Origin: Platerodrilus igneus
Lineage: Eukaryota; Arthropoda; Insecta; Coleoptera; Lycidae
Reading direction: 5' to 3'
NCBI GenBank assembly: GCA_036346225.1
Contig: JARFIW010001469.1
Location: forward strand, 11,936,001 to 12,000,000
DNA: 64,000 nt
Under the pieces are notes generated by a model. It had not been told where the DNA came from and searched no databases. It worked only from the letters and a program-made list of their open reading frames with translations. Of the stretch, positions 1 through 8,045 are shown in pieces (positions within the stretch are counted from its first letter, which is position 1; every line of letters begins with the position of its first letter). A program made the translations under genes and the position numbers.

Positions 1-428
1 GATTTTCTGAATGCAGCGATTTTCTGATCGTCCTTATAATTTTTTTTAACCATGTGAAACATTTTGTTGGTCTAGAATTTTACGCAGAATCCGAATCTGC
101 AAACAGATTTAAAATCGGACCATCCGTTACAAAGTTACTCCTTTAAAGTCTCAAACCTCTTTAAATTGTTTTGTTCATCTATAACATATGCTTTAAACAA
201 CCATTTCCCTAGAAATCTAAAACTGTGGGGATTTTAGAAATGAGTTCTTTATAAGCCATAAGTGTATAATATTTAAAATCATTTTTTCAAACAGTAATGT
301 TACTGTTTTTAGAATATTCAATACCGCGGCTTTTTAAAATTTTTCTGGTTTAACATTTTCTTAAATAAGTACGTCACAAATTATGCTCAATGCTAAATAG
401 TTGGAAATTACGTAGACGAGGACAAACA
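1..428. repeat. Left arm of long terminal inverted repeat
   Basis: Position 1 pairs with about 7030 and position 421 with about 6611; pairing runs across the whole arm with scattered mismatches. It ends at GACAAAC (421-427), mirrored by GTTTGTC (6605-6611). The arm continues past the left edge of the window. Confidence 0.85.
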
Positions 429-435
429 AATAAAA

Positions 436-493
436 GGAAAATTTGATAGGTTAGGTCAGCGCCGCGGCGCTGACGTAACCTATCAATTTTTCC
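436..493. other. 58-bp near-perfect palindrome next to the left inverted repeat
   Basis: Two 28-base halves pair with two mismatches around the perfect 20-bp palindrome GTCAGCGCCGCGGCGCTGAC (about 455-474). It lies 8 bp inside the left terminal repeat. Placement and symmetry suggest an extruding hairpin such as a replication or packaging signal, but that is inference. Confidence 0.75.
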
Positions 494-524
494 ATTTATT
501 TAACCTAGGTCCACACTTGGTTTT

Positions 525-630
525 TAATAAGAAAACTCATTAAAAAGCAATTAGTGCTAATGGGTTTCTAATGAGAAAACTCATTAAAAAGCAATTAGTG
601 CTAATGGGTTTTTAATGAGAAAACTCATTA
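525..630. repeat. 44-bp tandem repeat, about 2.4 copies
   Basis: Units begin at 525, 569 and 613 and differ by one or two bases. Each contains its own small inverted repeat, AATGAG-AAAA-CTCATT. Followed to about 740 by CCTAA-rich sequence. Confidence 0.85.
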
Positions 631-845
631 AAAACGGCCTAACCTATCAATTTTTACTTTTATCTAACCTAAGTCCACACAAGTCCAGCTAACCTAACCT
701 AACTCCGGACAACACTAGCTAACCTATCCCCCGACAAGTCCACATCCAACCTAGGTCGGAGGCAATTTTACCCTATGGGGTAATTTCATCCCAACCTAAC
801 ATCCTACATATATCCGGACATAAGTCGATGCGCACCCCTGCCCAG

Positions 846-882
846 TTCGACCTAGGTCGGATTAAATCCGACCTAGGTCGGA
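846..882. repeat. Two direct copies of a CCTAGG-centred palindrome
   Basis: CGACCTAGGTCGGA occurs at 848-861 and 869-882, separated by TTAAATC. Each copy is self-complementary. They sit just upstream of the promoter-like block at 939-989. No known regulator is implied. Confidence 0.7.
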
Positions 883-938
883 TAACAAAACTGTTCCTAA
901 ACAAGAGAATGTAAGCGATATGAGGGTGCCCGACATAT

Positions 939-989
939 TCGGGTATCTTCGGCAATATTCGCCCCCACTCTGTAGGGTACATAAGGGCC
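939..989 (+). promoter_or_regulatory. Promoter-like block with TATA-like GTACATAAGG
   Basis: TTCGG-rich sequence followed by TAGGGTACATAA (972-983). The same arrangement recurs at 4594-4644, upstream of another part of the element. The TATA-like core precedes the broken initiator-like reading frame. Functional assignment is inferred from the repetition alone. Confidence 0.35.
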
Positions 990-1200
990 ATTTTCGTATT
1001 CAATTGCGAAAGATCGAAATGTTGTTGTGCTACCTGCGTACGAGTGCATCAAGCTATGGTAATATTTGTTATGTCGAATGCGAGCAGATGCTGACTGGTG
1101 GACTACACACACCAATTACAGAACCATTTTGTGGCAATATAATGTTGCATAAAATTTGCAACCTTTTTGACGCCGAGCAAACATCTGCAAACAAAAGGAT

Positions 1201-2746
1201 GTTTATCCTAAAAAAGAAATTTGTGGTGCATTTAACAGCTATCTACAAAGAAAGTTCGACCGGTTTGTTTCCGCTAGGCATGGTGTTAAAGCTAAGCTTC
1301 CGTTTTCTCTGGAAAGCACTAACAAGATGGGTCTGAGAATAAAAGAAATTATCGGAAAAGAAGACCTCGAAAGCATTAATATAAAAAATTCCAAAATCCT
1401 ATATGTGTTCCATACAAAGTAGAACTAGCAGATGTCAAGTTGGAAACTTTATTGTAGAAACTACCAGATATATTAGACGAACTCAAAAAGATTATTACTA
1501 TCTTTTTGACATGGATGTAACCCAAGATTTTGCGGGCATATTTAGCAAGATGGAGATGTGTAATTATTTAACTACAAACCATAACTTTTGCTATAAGGGC
1601 GAATACGAAGAAAAGTGCAATATTATAGTTGACAACGATAAAACTGTGGGAATTGATTGTTTAACATGGCTAACAACCAATGCAAGAATAAAGATATACA
1701 ACAAATTTGTGTGTCAGATAACAAGTCCTGGTGTTAATAAACAACTTGGCAATCATATACTAGATTTTTTACGTTACCCAGATGTACGTTTAAGGGAAAC
1801 ATTTGCGTCTACTTTGGCCAAAGAACATGGTATTACGCAATTGGAAGCGACAATATACAACTGTACAATTGGAAGCTATGTCGGTGCGAAACGGGTGTAT
1901 AATCCCTTAAAAAACTGTTTAACATTATTGGAAGATAGCAAGTTATACTTCCTAAAGACGCCAATGTACTCGGTACCACTTGCCAAAATGTGGAGTAAGC
2001 TATCGGACAAGCTACAAAATAGCTGCTGTTTAGCGTATAATAACCTACTACGGTACGTGTATTGGGGGAATGGCAATACAAAGAAATTGACGGGCTTGCA
2101 AATTAAGTTGTCCGAAAAACCAAAGGAAAGGGAAAAATTGATAAAGTATGTGCTTTCGGCTTTTAGTTTTAACTATTTACCTGTAAATTATTTGGAGATA
2201 GTAGAGGAGGAAGACAGCCAAGATAAAATAAAAATCTTACACAAGTGCTACATTAAAGCAGGTAGTACATATTTTACATAATCTACAACACCATATTCTA
2301 CAATTCCAAAAGAAATAGTCATTTCGGAATTGGGGTTGATATATACGCCTAACATTCGTCCAGAGGTTGTACGACAACGCGTAAATATTGGTAGTAAACT
2401 CTATCCGTTTACGCTAAAGGAAATTGCCCCATTATGCATACCATACGCTGTAAGTGGAAGAAAAAGACAACTGGAGTTAGAGGAAATGGATGCAAAAAGG
2501 CGAAAATTGGACTACATGGAAAACACTGCGACAGTACGCGATCAATACAAAGGTGTGTTAGACAAAGAACATCTTATTAGAGAAAATGAGGAAGAATTAA
2601 AAGATTATTTTATGTGCCGATGGACTGACTTAGATACATCTGGTTTCTACAAGTTGTATGCATTTGTGGTTAGTAAAAAAGACCCTTTTAGTTATGTAGG
2701 CCTCCTTGCGGAAAAGGATGGTACTAAATCCGTATATTTTTTTTAA
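1201..2746 (+). pseudogene. Broken replication-initiator-like gene of the inverted-repeat element
   Basis: Most of the coding signal is one frame from 1403 to 2746, broken by a single TAA at 2279-2281. Upstream (about 1201-1400) the protein-like signal is in a different frame, so at least one indel lies near 1400. Visible motifs: an acidic DMDVTQDFAG stretch about 35 codons into the 1403 frame, KIYNKF about 100 codons in, and LEATIYN further on. This spacing resembles the Rep_trans type of rolling-circle initiator (strand core, R-x-Y-x-K, then an R/L-x-E strand), but I see no HUH motif and the match is weak. A basic/coiled segment (GRKRQ to KRRKLDY, about 2450-2515) follows. The gene ends in a run of eight T at 2738-2745, and the next ORF (2776) is open upstream to that run in another frame, so the two could once have been one gene. 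Function unproven. Confidence 0.45.
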
Positions 2747-2775
2747 AAGGATATTCTAAAAACGTATTTATCGAA

Positions 2776-3321
2776 ATGGCAGATAACATAGACGACCTAA
2801 GGGATGCGGGTTTCGTAACCTTTGCGTACACTACACGCAAAGGGGGTCCGTTAAACATTGTATATTTGCCTAGTAAAGAACCTTTCGAATCATTTAAAAC
2901 CGAAGGTCCTACAACCTATAACAACCATATATTTCCAAAAGTGGTGGACATGCAACTATGCAACAGTGAGTGGGAGAATAAGGATTTCCTCCAATACCGA
3001 CAAAAAGAAGTCGATCAAGCTAACAAGATACGTATGCAGGATATAGTGGGAAAGCTGCGATTAAAAGATTGTCACAAGCTGCAAGAATTACACGAAGGAA
3101 TGGATATGGTTGTCGGTAGAATCAAAGACTTTAAATATAGAGGCAAACTTCGGTACATTTTACAATTCGAAAACCTAGACGGTCTCTATGTATCAAACTA
3201 TTGGCTAGAAAAGGAGATAGAAGACTTTGGTGTCGATTTAAATTTTAAGCTGCGAATAAAATTAGATAAAATTAAAACCACTCCAAACAAACATAAAGAA
3301 AGGACTGTCTTCTGTGTATAA
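2776..3321 (+). CDS. 181-aa protein of unknown function, possible OB-fold-like C-terminus
   Basis: An uninterrupted ORF starting in a good context (GAAATGG) 29 bp after the preceding broken gene and on the same strand. The N-terminal third (FVTFAYTTRKGGPLN) is followed by a lysine/glutamate-rich helix and then a beta-rich segment around residues 110-155 (MDMVVGRIKDFKYRGK) that reads like the strand-turn-strand core of small ssDNA-binding OB folds. No signal peptide or membrane segment is present. It may be the C-terminal half of the upstream initiator-like gene, separated by slippage in the T8 run at 2738-2745. An AATAAA signal lies at 3400-3405. Its integrity among decayed neighbours is notable. 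Function is not established. Confidence 0.55.
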   Translation: MADNIDDLRDAGFVTFAYTTRKGGPLNIVYLPSKEPFESFKTEGPTTYNNHIFPKVVDMQLCNSEWENKDFLQYRQKEVDQANKIRMQDIVGKLRLKDCHKLQELHEGMDMVVGRIKDFKYRGKLRYILQFENLDGLYVSNYWLEKEIEDFGVDLNFKLRIKLDKIKTTPNKHKERTVFCV

Positions 3322-3444
3322 CTTTGTATTAAAATTAAGTTTAAATGACTCCATGCTTAGTATTAAATATTTTTAAATTTTGTTATGTATAATGTCAGAA
3401 TAAACATTTTAGAATAGTATTACATTGTTCTTTATTTATAAAAA

Positions 3445-3605
3445 AGGGGGTGCGCATGGGCAGTGCGCATAGGCAGGGGTGCGCACGCGCAGGGGTGTGC
3501 ATGAGCAGGGTTGCGCACGCGCAGGGGTGCGCATGAGCAAAGGTGTGCACGCGCAGGGGTGCGCATGGGCAGGGGTGCGCATGGGCAAAGGGTGCGCATG
3601 GGCTG
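3445..3605. repeat. 16-bp GC-rich minisatellite, about 10 units
   Basis: Degenerate units of GGGGTGCGCATGGGCA, with variants CACGCGCA and CATGAGCA, run without interruption. The composition contrasts sharply with the AT-rich surroundings, and alternating purine-pyrimidine GTGCGCAC tracts are frequent. The overlapping ORFs on both strands are low-complexity artefacts. Confidence 0.9.
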
Positions 3606-3703
3606 GGATGTGTTTGGGCGTACACGAGGGAAGCGGATGTTAACAGTCACCAAGCATCTAATTCTTTATTTGGTAACGAGTACTTGCCGGTGTATATATC
3701 CGG

Positions 3704-3817
3704 AGTAAAAAACACGATTTGTACACGCAGATTATTAATAAAATTAGTTTATCGAGCGAAGATGACAAGCGTAACGTCATTCCTGGAAGCATAACAACAT
3801 ACACATGGTGGGCATAA
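3704..3817 (+). pseudogene. Fragment: extreme C-terminus of family-B DNA polymerase
   Basis: The frame read from 3713 shows the tail seen at 21250-21340: an INKISLS-type segment, then the acidic-basic DDKR signature and an aromatic ending before a stop at 3815-3817. Polinton/adintovirus-type protein-primed polymerases end this way. Only about 35 codons remain. It lies upstream of the pieces at 4254 and 4683 although it is the most C-terminal part, so the gene has been shuffled. Confidence 0.6.
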
Positions 3818-3984
3818 AGATATAAATCTAAGATAGTTGTATAGATTTTGTAAATCTATTGTATATATTAGTTTTAAGAATCCATAATTTTTAAGTTCTT
3901 CGCCCACCTTACAAATCCTTTCTGTTTCTATCTCGGTTGACAGAATATACGTGTTACCTCCACGTTGTGTTCGCGGGACACAGC

Positions 3985-4215
3985 GGTTTTAGATTTCTAG
4001 GAAAATGGTTGGTTAAAGCATATGTCTTGGGTAGCAAAAAAAGGCTTTTAAAGATGTAGTTAAATAAAGATGAATAAAAATTAGAGGTTTGGGTCTTTAA
4101 AAGGCGTGACTTTGTATTGAGATGGTCCTATTTAAAATCTATTTACAGGTTTGGACTCCCTAGAAAAATCTAATATTAGTTGATACCAAAAAAGATATAT
4201 TTATTTTAAAAGAGT
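3985..4215 (+). repeat. Internal diverged copy of the terminal-repeat sequence
   Basis: Matches parts of 6800-7140 in the same orientation, including the blocks TTTTAGATTTCTAG, TTAGAGGTTTGGG and AAAAATCTAATATTA, with deletions between them. Confidence 0.6.
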
Positions 4216-4253
4216 GACTACCCCAAGAATAATAAATACAATATACCGCTTGT

Positions 4254-4404
4254 CAACAAAAAGTTGTAGGGAAATTCAAAGACAACTTTAATGGGGGTCT
4301 AGTATTAGAATTCGTTGGTAGTAGGGCCAAGTCCTACTGTATTGTAGACAAGAAAGACACGATTAAAAAGATTAAAGGAATCTCACAAAGTGTAGTGCAA
4401 CCAA
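4254..4404 (+). pseudogene. Fragment: C-terminal (thumb-side) segment of family-B DNA polymerase
   Basis: About 50 codons read open: a GKFKDNF block, then an EFVG-x-R-x-K-x-Y block and a basic KKIKGIS block. This order is characteristic of the region before the C-terminus of Polinton/adintovirus-like PolB. The basic block is the same one that begins the better preserved copy at 21099. Reading is lost after 4404. No catalytic DTDS-type motif is present, so the piece is inactive. Confidence 0.65.
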
Positions 4405-4593
4405 TTTGTGTACGTGTGCTACAACCCTTTTGGGTTTTTATTATGCGCGCGATGCGATTGCTGTCCTGTATAACATGGAAGACGTTTCCGATGACTCTAC
4501 TAACTACATTCGCATGGTGCTAAATGTACTGGACGAGTAGCAAGGATTGATAAAAGATGATGTCGTTTAGTTCCCCGCTGAATCCTCAACTTT

Positions 4594-4644
4594 GTTCGGC
4601 TGTCTTCGGAAACCTTCGGTTTGCATTCTATAGGGTACATAAAG
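4594..4644 (+). promoter_or_regulatory. Second copy of the TTCGG / TAGGGTACATAA promoter-like block
   Basis: Repeats the 939-989 arrangement: TTCGG repeats, then ATTC, then TAGGGTACATAA at 4631-4642. Repetition inside one element suggests a shared control signal. No start site is shown. Confidence 0.35.
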
Positions 4645-4682
4645 AAGCTACGCAAGAGTAAACTTTTTAGTTTGTAGTTAAG

Positions 4683-4721
4683 AATATTAATGTAAATAGT
4701 TTTAAGGACATTGTACATAGA
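4683..4721 (+). pseudogene. Short PolB C-terminal fragment
   Basis: Thirteen codons match the NINVNSFKxIV block that follows the basic KKIKG block in the copy at 21099. Too short to stand alone; called only because of that internal match. Confidence 0.45.
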
Positions 4722-5026
4722 CTGGTCTGTAAACAATTATAGTAGAAGTGAAAGTTAAAGTGATACATCCGATAATTATAGTTGTAGTGCGTAAGCAAAA
4801 AGCTAATTGGTTTTCACCGACGTGAATAGACTGGTTTGAAATGTAACTCGAGGTCAAAAACGACGTTGGCTTTCTCCTAATTTAAAAGTAAACTACCTAA
4901 TTATTCCAACCAGGTATAATAACACCGTGCGATACAATATAATTCAGTTTCTGTTTAGCCTACCAGTTGTTTCGTGCGTGCACACAAATCGGGTACAATC
5001 GGTACATATCGGAATAGGAGTAGCTC

Positions 5027-5036
5027 ATATAAAAGG
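5027..5036 (+). promoter_or_regulatory. TATA box for the 86-codon ORF
   Basis: CATATAAAAG followed by GGCTG, about 65 bp before the ATG at 5098, a normal distance for a short arthropod or viral leader. TCGG-containing repeats (GGTACAATCGGTACATATCGG) lie just upstream. Confidence 0.6.
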
Positions 5037-5097
5037 GCTGTTCGCGTAGAAATTATTATTTGTTGATTGTACAGTTTAAAGAGACGATATAACAAAT

Positions 5098-5358
5098 ATG
5101 TATAAAGACTTTGGGGAGGTTATTCGAAGATTTCGCAATGCTCTACGAGTAAAAAAAGCAGAATGTGGGCAACGCTTTTCGATAGAAGGAGAAAAATGTC
5201 TTATGTGTCAGTCATACGAGGAAGCAATACGGCACTGTACTGCTGTGTTAGCAATGCCTGAGGATCTGGATGATTTTATGGAAATAATCGAGGAGTTGGG
5301 GTTTATAAAATTGTTGGCAGATATTCAAATGGAATATATACTAAATTGTAAGCTTTAA
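5098..5358 (+). CDS. 86-aa intact small protein of the inverted-repeat element, unknown function
   Basis: An uninterrupted ORF with its own TATA box at 5027. The protein has a basic N-terminal helix (residues 6-20, VIRRFRNALRVKKAE), a CxxC pair at residues 34-37 (KCLMCQ) with further cysteines at 23 and 47, and an acidic helical C-terminus (PEDLDDFMEIIEELG). The CxxC plus basic helix could be a small nucleic-acid-binding or regulatory protein, but I recognise no family. It is one of only two intact frames in the element. The ATG is the first after the TATA box. Confidence 0.55.
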   Translation: MYKDFGEVIRRFRNALRVKKAECGQRFSIEGEKCLMCQSYEEAIRHCTAVLAMPEDLDDFMEIIEELGFIKLLADIQMEYILNCKL

Positions 5359-6060
5359 AGTAAAAAATTTAACCACCGCAACTATTATCATAAGAAATGA
5401 ATGATGTGAATTTAGAAATTATTTTTGTATATATTAGCTTGTTCATGTTATAAAATATAAAGTATACATTGGTATTGTTTGATTTTTCAAAATGTCCATG
5501 CAACTGAAATGGGCATCTAAGTTCTTATTAAAAGAATTATAACAAAGAGCGCTACATTTAATTTTAATAGAAATGAGTACAACTGCGTGTTTAAAACATA
5601 TCTTTTAGTTTAAAATTTTTTTGTTTAACTTCGATGATATTACATAAACCAAGATTCTGCTACTGCTTCCGAGTAACGGAAGTATTGTATTTTTATTGTA
5701 TCCTAATAATACCATTATATATAAATAAAACCAAAACGTTTGAAACCATAATTATATTTCAAATCAAATACTTAACAAGTACACTACACATAGAAATATA
5801 TTTTTATTCATTAAAACTAATACACACACAAAAGTCACTTTTTCCTCCTTTTAATTGACAAATGTGTAGTATACGTTTCCAAATTTTGTACACGATTTTC
5901 GTTTGATCTGAGTTTCGTATAGAGTGTAGCTTTTGGAACATTGTAGAGTGCGAGTACCACAATTAAATATCAACCCACTAGTTGGTAAGACAACCTATAG
6001 GTTAGACGAATTTCTACCAAATTCTCACCACCATATAATAGAAGTTGGTTTTGATTTATA
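5359..6060. other. AT-rich stretch, nothing recognised
   Basis: Interior of the inverted-repeat element. Short chance ORFs only; no motif, repeat or RNA gene seen. Confidence 0.5.
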
Positions 6061-6085
6061 TGGCGGTCTTCAATAGATGTATTGC

Positions 6086-6450
6086 ATGATTAAAAAATTT
6101 ATAAGGACGACCATAAAATCGCAATCGGCAAAAAATCTTAAAATTAGGGTTACTCTCTGGGGGATGATGCAATCTAAGAAATTCTTAGAAATTCGGGTAG
6201 ATGAGAAAAATCTAATATTAATTGATACCAAACAGGATAGGTTTATCTCGAAAGATGCAATGGCTAGTTGAAGAAAACTATTTGTTATGTTATAGAGCAA
6301 AGAGCAAAATTTAGAGGTTCAGGACTTTATAAGTGTAACTCTGTAAAGGCCGATCCTATTGCAAATTTGTTTGCAGATTCGAACTCTGCGTAAAATTTTA
6401 GACTAACAAGATGTGTCACATGGTTAAAAAATTTATAAGGACGACCATAC
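6086..6450 (+). repeat. Internal tandem copy of the right terminal repeat
   Basis: 6086-6290 matches 6978-7175 and 6300-6446 matches about 6850-7005, same orientation. The right end of the element therefore carries two partial copies of its terminal sequence in tandem. Confidence 0.75.
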
Positions 6451-6603
6451 TAGAGCGCTCATTGTATGATTAATAAACCCTCTAGCAATGATGCGACGAT
6501 TCTAATGGATGGCATTGAGCATATCTATTGTATTTCTCAAATCGTATAGCCGCTAATTAATAAAAAAGAAAGGCTACTTTCACTTGTACTTCGACAAAGA
6601 ATT

Positions 6604-7030
6604 AGTTTGTCCTCGTCTACGTATTTTCCAACTATTTAGCATTGAGCATAATTTGTGACGTACTTATTTAGGAAAATGTTAAACCAGAAAAATTTTAAAA
6701 AGCCGCGGTTTTGAATATTCTAAAAACAGTAACATTACTGTTTGAAAAAATGATTTTAAATATTATACACTTATGGCTTATAAAGAACTCATTTATAAAA
6801 TCCCCATAGTTTTAGATTTCTAGCGAAATGGTTGTTTAAAGCATATGCTATAGATGAGCAAAACAATTTAAAGAGGTTTGAGACTTTAAAGGAGTAACTT
6901 TGTAAGGGATGGTCCGATTTTAAATCTGTTTGCAGATTCGGATTCTGCGTAAAATTCTAGACTAACAAGATGTTTCACATGGTTAAAAAATTTATAAGGA
7001 CGATCAGAAAATCGCTGCATGCAGAAAATC
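6604..7030. repeat. Right arm of long terminal inverted repeat
   Basis: Reverse complement of 1-428. The same sequence family continues outward to about 7175, matching the internal copy at 6086-6290, so the full arm is at least 570 bp. The apparent ORF 6970-7164 is only terminal-repeat sequence, since the same ORF recurs in the internal copy; it is not called a gene. Confidence 0.85.
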
Positions 7031-7309
7031 TTAAAATTGGGGTAGCTCCCTGGGGAATGATGCAATCTAAGAAATTCCTAGAAATTCGGGTAGCTAAGAA
7101 AAATCTAATATTAATTGATACCAAACAAGATAGGTTTATCTCGAAAGATGCAATGGTTAGATGAAGAAAACTATTTGGTTCAGATATGTGATTGTGTGTG
7201 GAACTGTGGATGCTAAGATAGATTTATCTCAAAAGATAAAAATGGTTAGTCGAATGCGGGTGTGACGTAATCAAAATGGCTGGGGTAAAAATTCCACAAG
7301 GCGGTCCAC

Positions 7310-7580
7310 TAGGCGGAGCAAATGAGGGAGGAAAATGAGGGAGGAAAATGAGGAGAGAAATGAGGAGATTCGCTAAGATTCATTTTCACATTTCCACCTT
7401 ATGGGGTTTACATATAGTCGAAGAAAACTATTTGGTCTAGATGAGTGAGGAAATGTGGAGATGAATCTCCTCATTTCCTCCTTATGGGAATTTACATATA
7501 AATGTGTGTGGAAATGTGGAGATGAATCTCCTCATTTGCTCCTTATGGGAATTTACATGCAAAATGTGTGTGGAAATGTG
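7310..7580. repeat. Short tandem and inverted repeats with GAGGAGATTC motifs
   Basis: GGAAATGTGGAGATGAATCTCCTCATTT-type units occur twice (about 7450-7500 and 7509-7560), preceded by GAGGGAGGAAAAT tandem copies at 7323-7350. Each unit contains GGAGATGAATCTCC, which is self-complementary. Confidence 0.65.
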
Positions 7581-7636
7581 GATGCTGGTGGAAATGTGGC
7601 GGCAGAACGTCACTAAATACCCTACTAATACAGGTA

Positions 7637-7752
7637 TTCTTTTTAATCTTTCTTGAGAATAAAACCACTTATATTTGTTAAAATGGTGGTTTTATTTCCA
7701 AGAAAGATTAAAAAGAATAATTAACAAACCACAACAAACATACAGGGAGTAA
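7637..7752 (-). mobile_element. 116-bp hairpin mini-retroposon, 10-bp target duplication
   Basis: Flanked by AATACAGGTA at 7627-7636 and 7753-7762. On the minus strand it starts near ACTCCCTGTATGTTTGTTG, contains an inverted repeat around AATAAAACCACC, and ends in an A-rich tail (AAGATTAAAAAGA). A longer relative sits at 17281-17474. Variable 10- and 14-bp duplications and an A-rich end fit retroposition rather than a cut-and-paste MITE. Confidence 0.6.
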
Positions 7753-8045
7753 AATACAGGTAGTTTAGAACTTTTAGAGTTTAGTCTTAGACATTTGTTT
7801 TTCTTTTGTACCGTGTTATTTACTTACAAACCTTCATACAATGTACCTTGTCTCTCCTTTCTGTTACGTATTGTATAGTTTATTTTATCTGTCAATTTAG
7901 AAAGGTTTTATTTAAACCTAAGTCAGTGTGGTAGGCATTCTTTATAGTGTTGGCGACTACAGTAACTTAACCGGGAACTAGAATAGTTAAACAAACAATA
8001 GCTAGTGCCAGGATCAACTATAAAATTTGTTGCTCTGTTAAAAAC

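Larger units (their letters stand above)
1..7175. mobile_element. Long-inverted-repeat, PolB-associated virus-like element (left end cut by window)
   Basis: Two inverted arms (1-428 and 6604-7030) enclose about 6.2 kb holding a broken initiator-like gene (1201-2746), an intact 181-codon ORF (2776-3321), fragments of a family-B DNA polymerase C-terminus (3704-3817, 4254-4404, 4683-4721) and an intact 86-codon ORF (5098-5358). Long inverted repeats plus protein-primed PolB are the hallmarks of Polintons/Mavericks, adintoviruses and bidnaviruses. However, about 7 kb is far shorter than a Polinton, and no integrase, ATPase or capsid is seen. Extra copies of the terminal sequence lie inside (3985-4215, 6086-6450), so the element is rearranged. 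The outer end of the left arm is off the window, so the true boundary and target duplication cannot be read. Assigning everything to one element is inference. Confidence 0.6.

Noticed and set aside
640..735. CCTAACCTAACCTAA-like telomere repeat
   Set aside because: Only two or three perfect CCTAA units in degenerate sequence; no long array and no subtelomeric context.
1403..2746. HUH endonuclease of Helitron type
   Set aside because: No HUH motif, no helicase motifs, and the element has long inverted repeats unlike Helitrons.
3395..3794. Overlapping ORFs on both strands across the GC-rich minisatellite
   Set aside because: The peptides are translations of the 16-bp repeat (RAHPCPCAP-type); low complexity, no gene signal.
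6077..7164. Two similar 64-codon ORFs (6077-6271, 6970-7164) as a small gene family
   Set aside because: Both are terminal-repeat sequence of the inverted-repeat element. Similarity is nucleotide-level and explained by repeat duplication.
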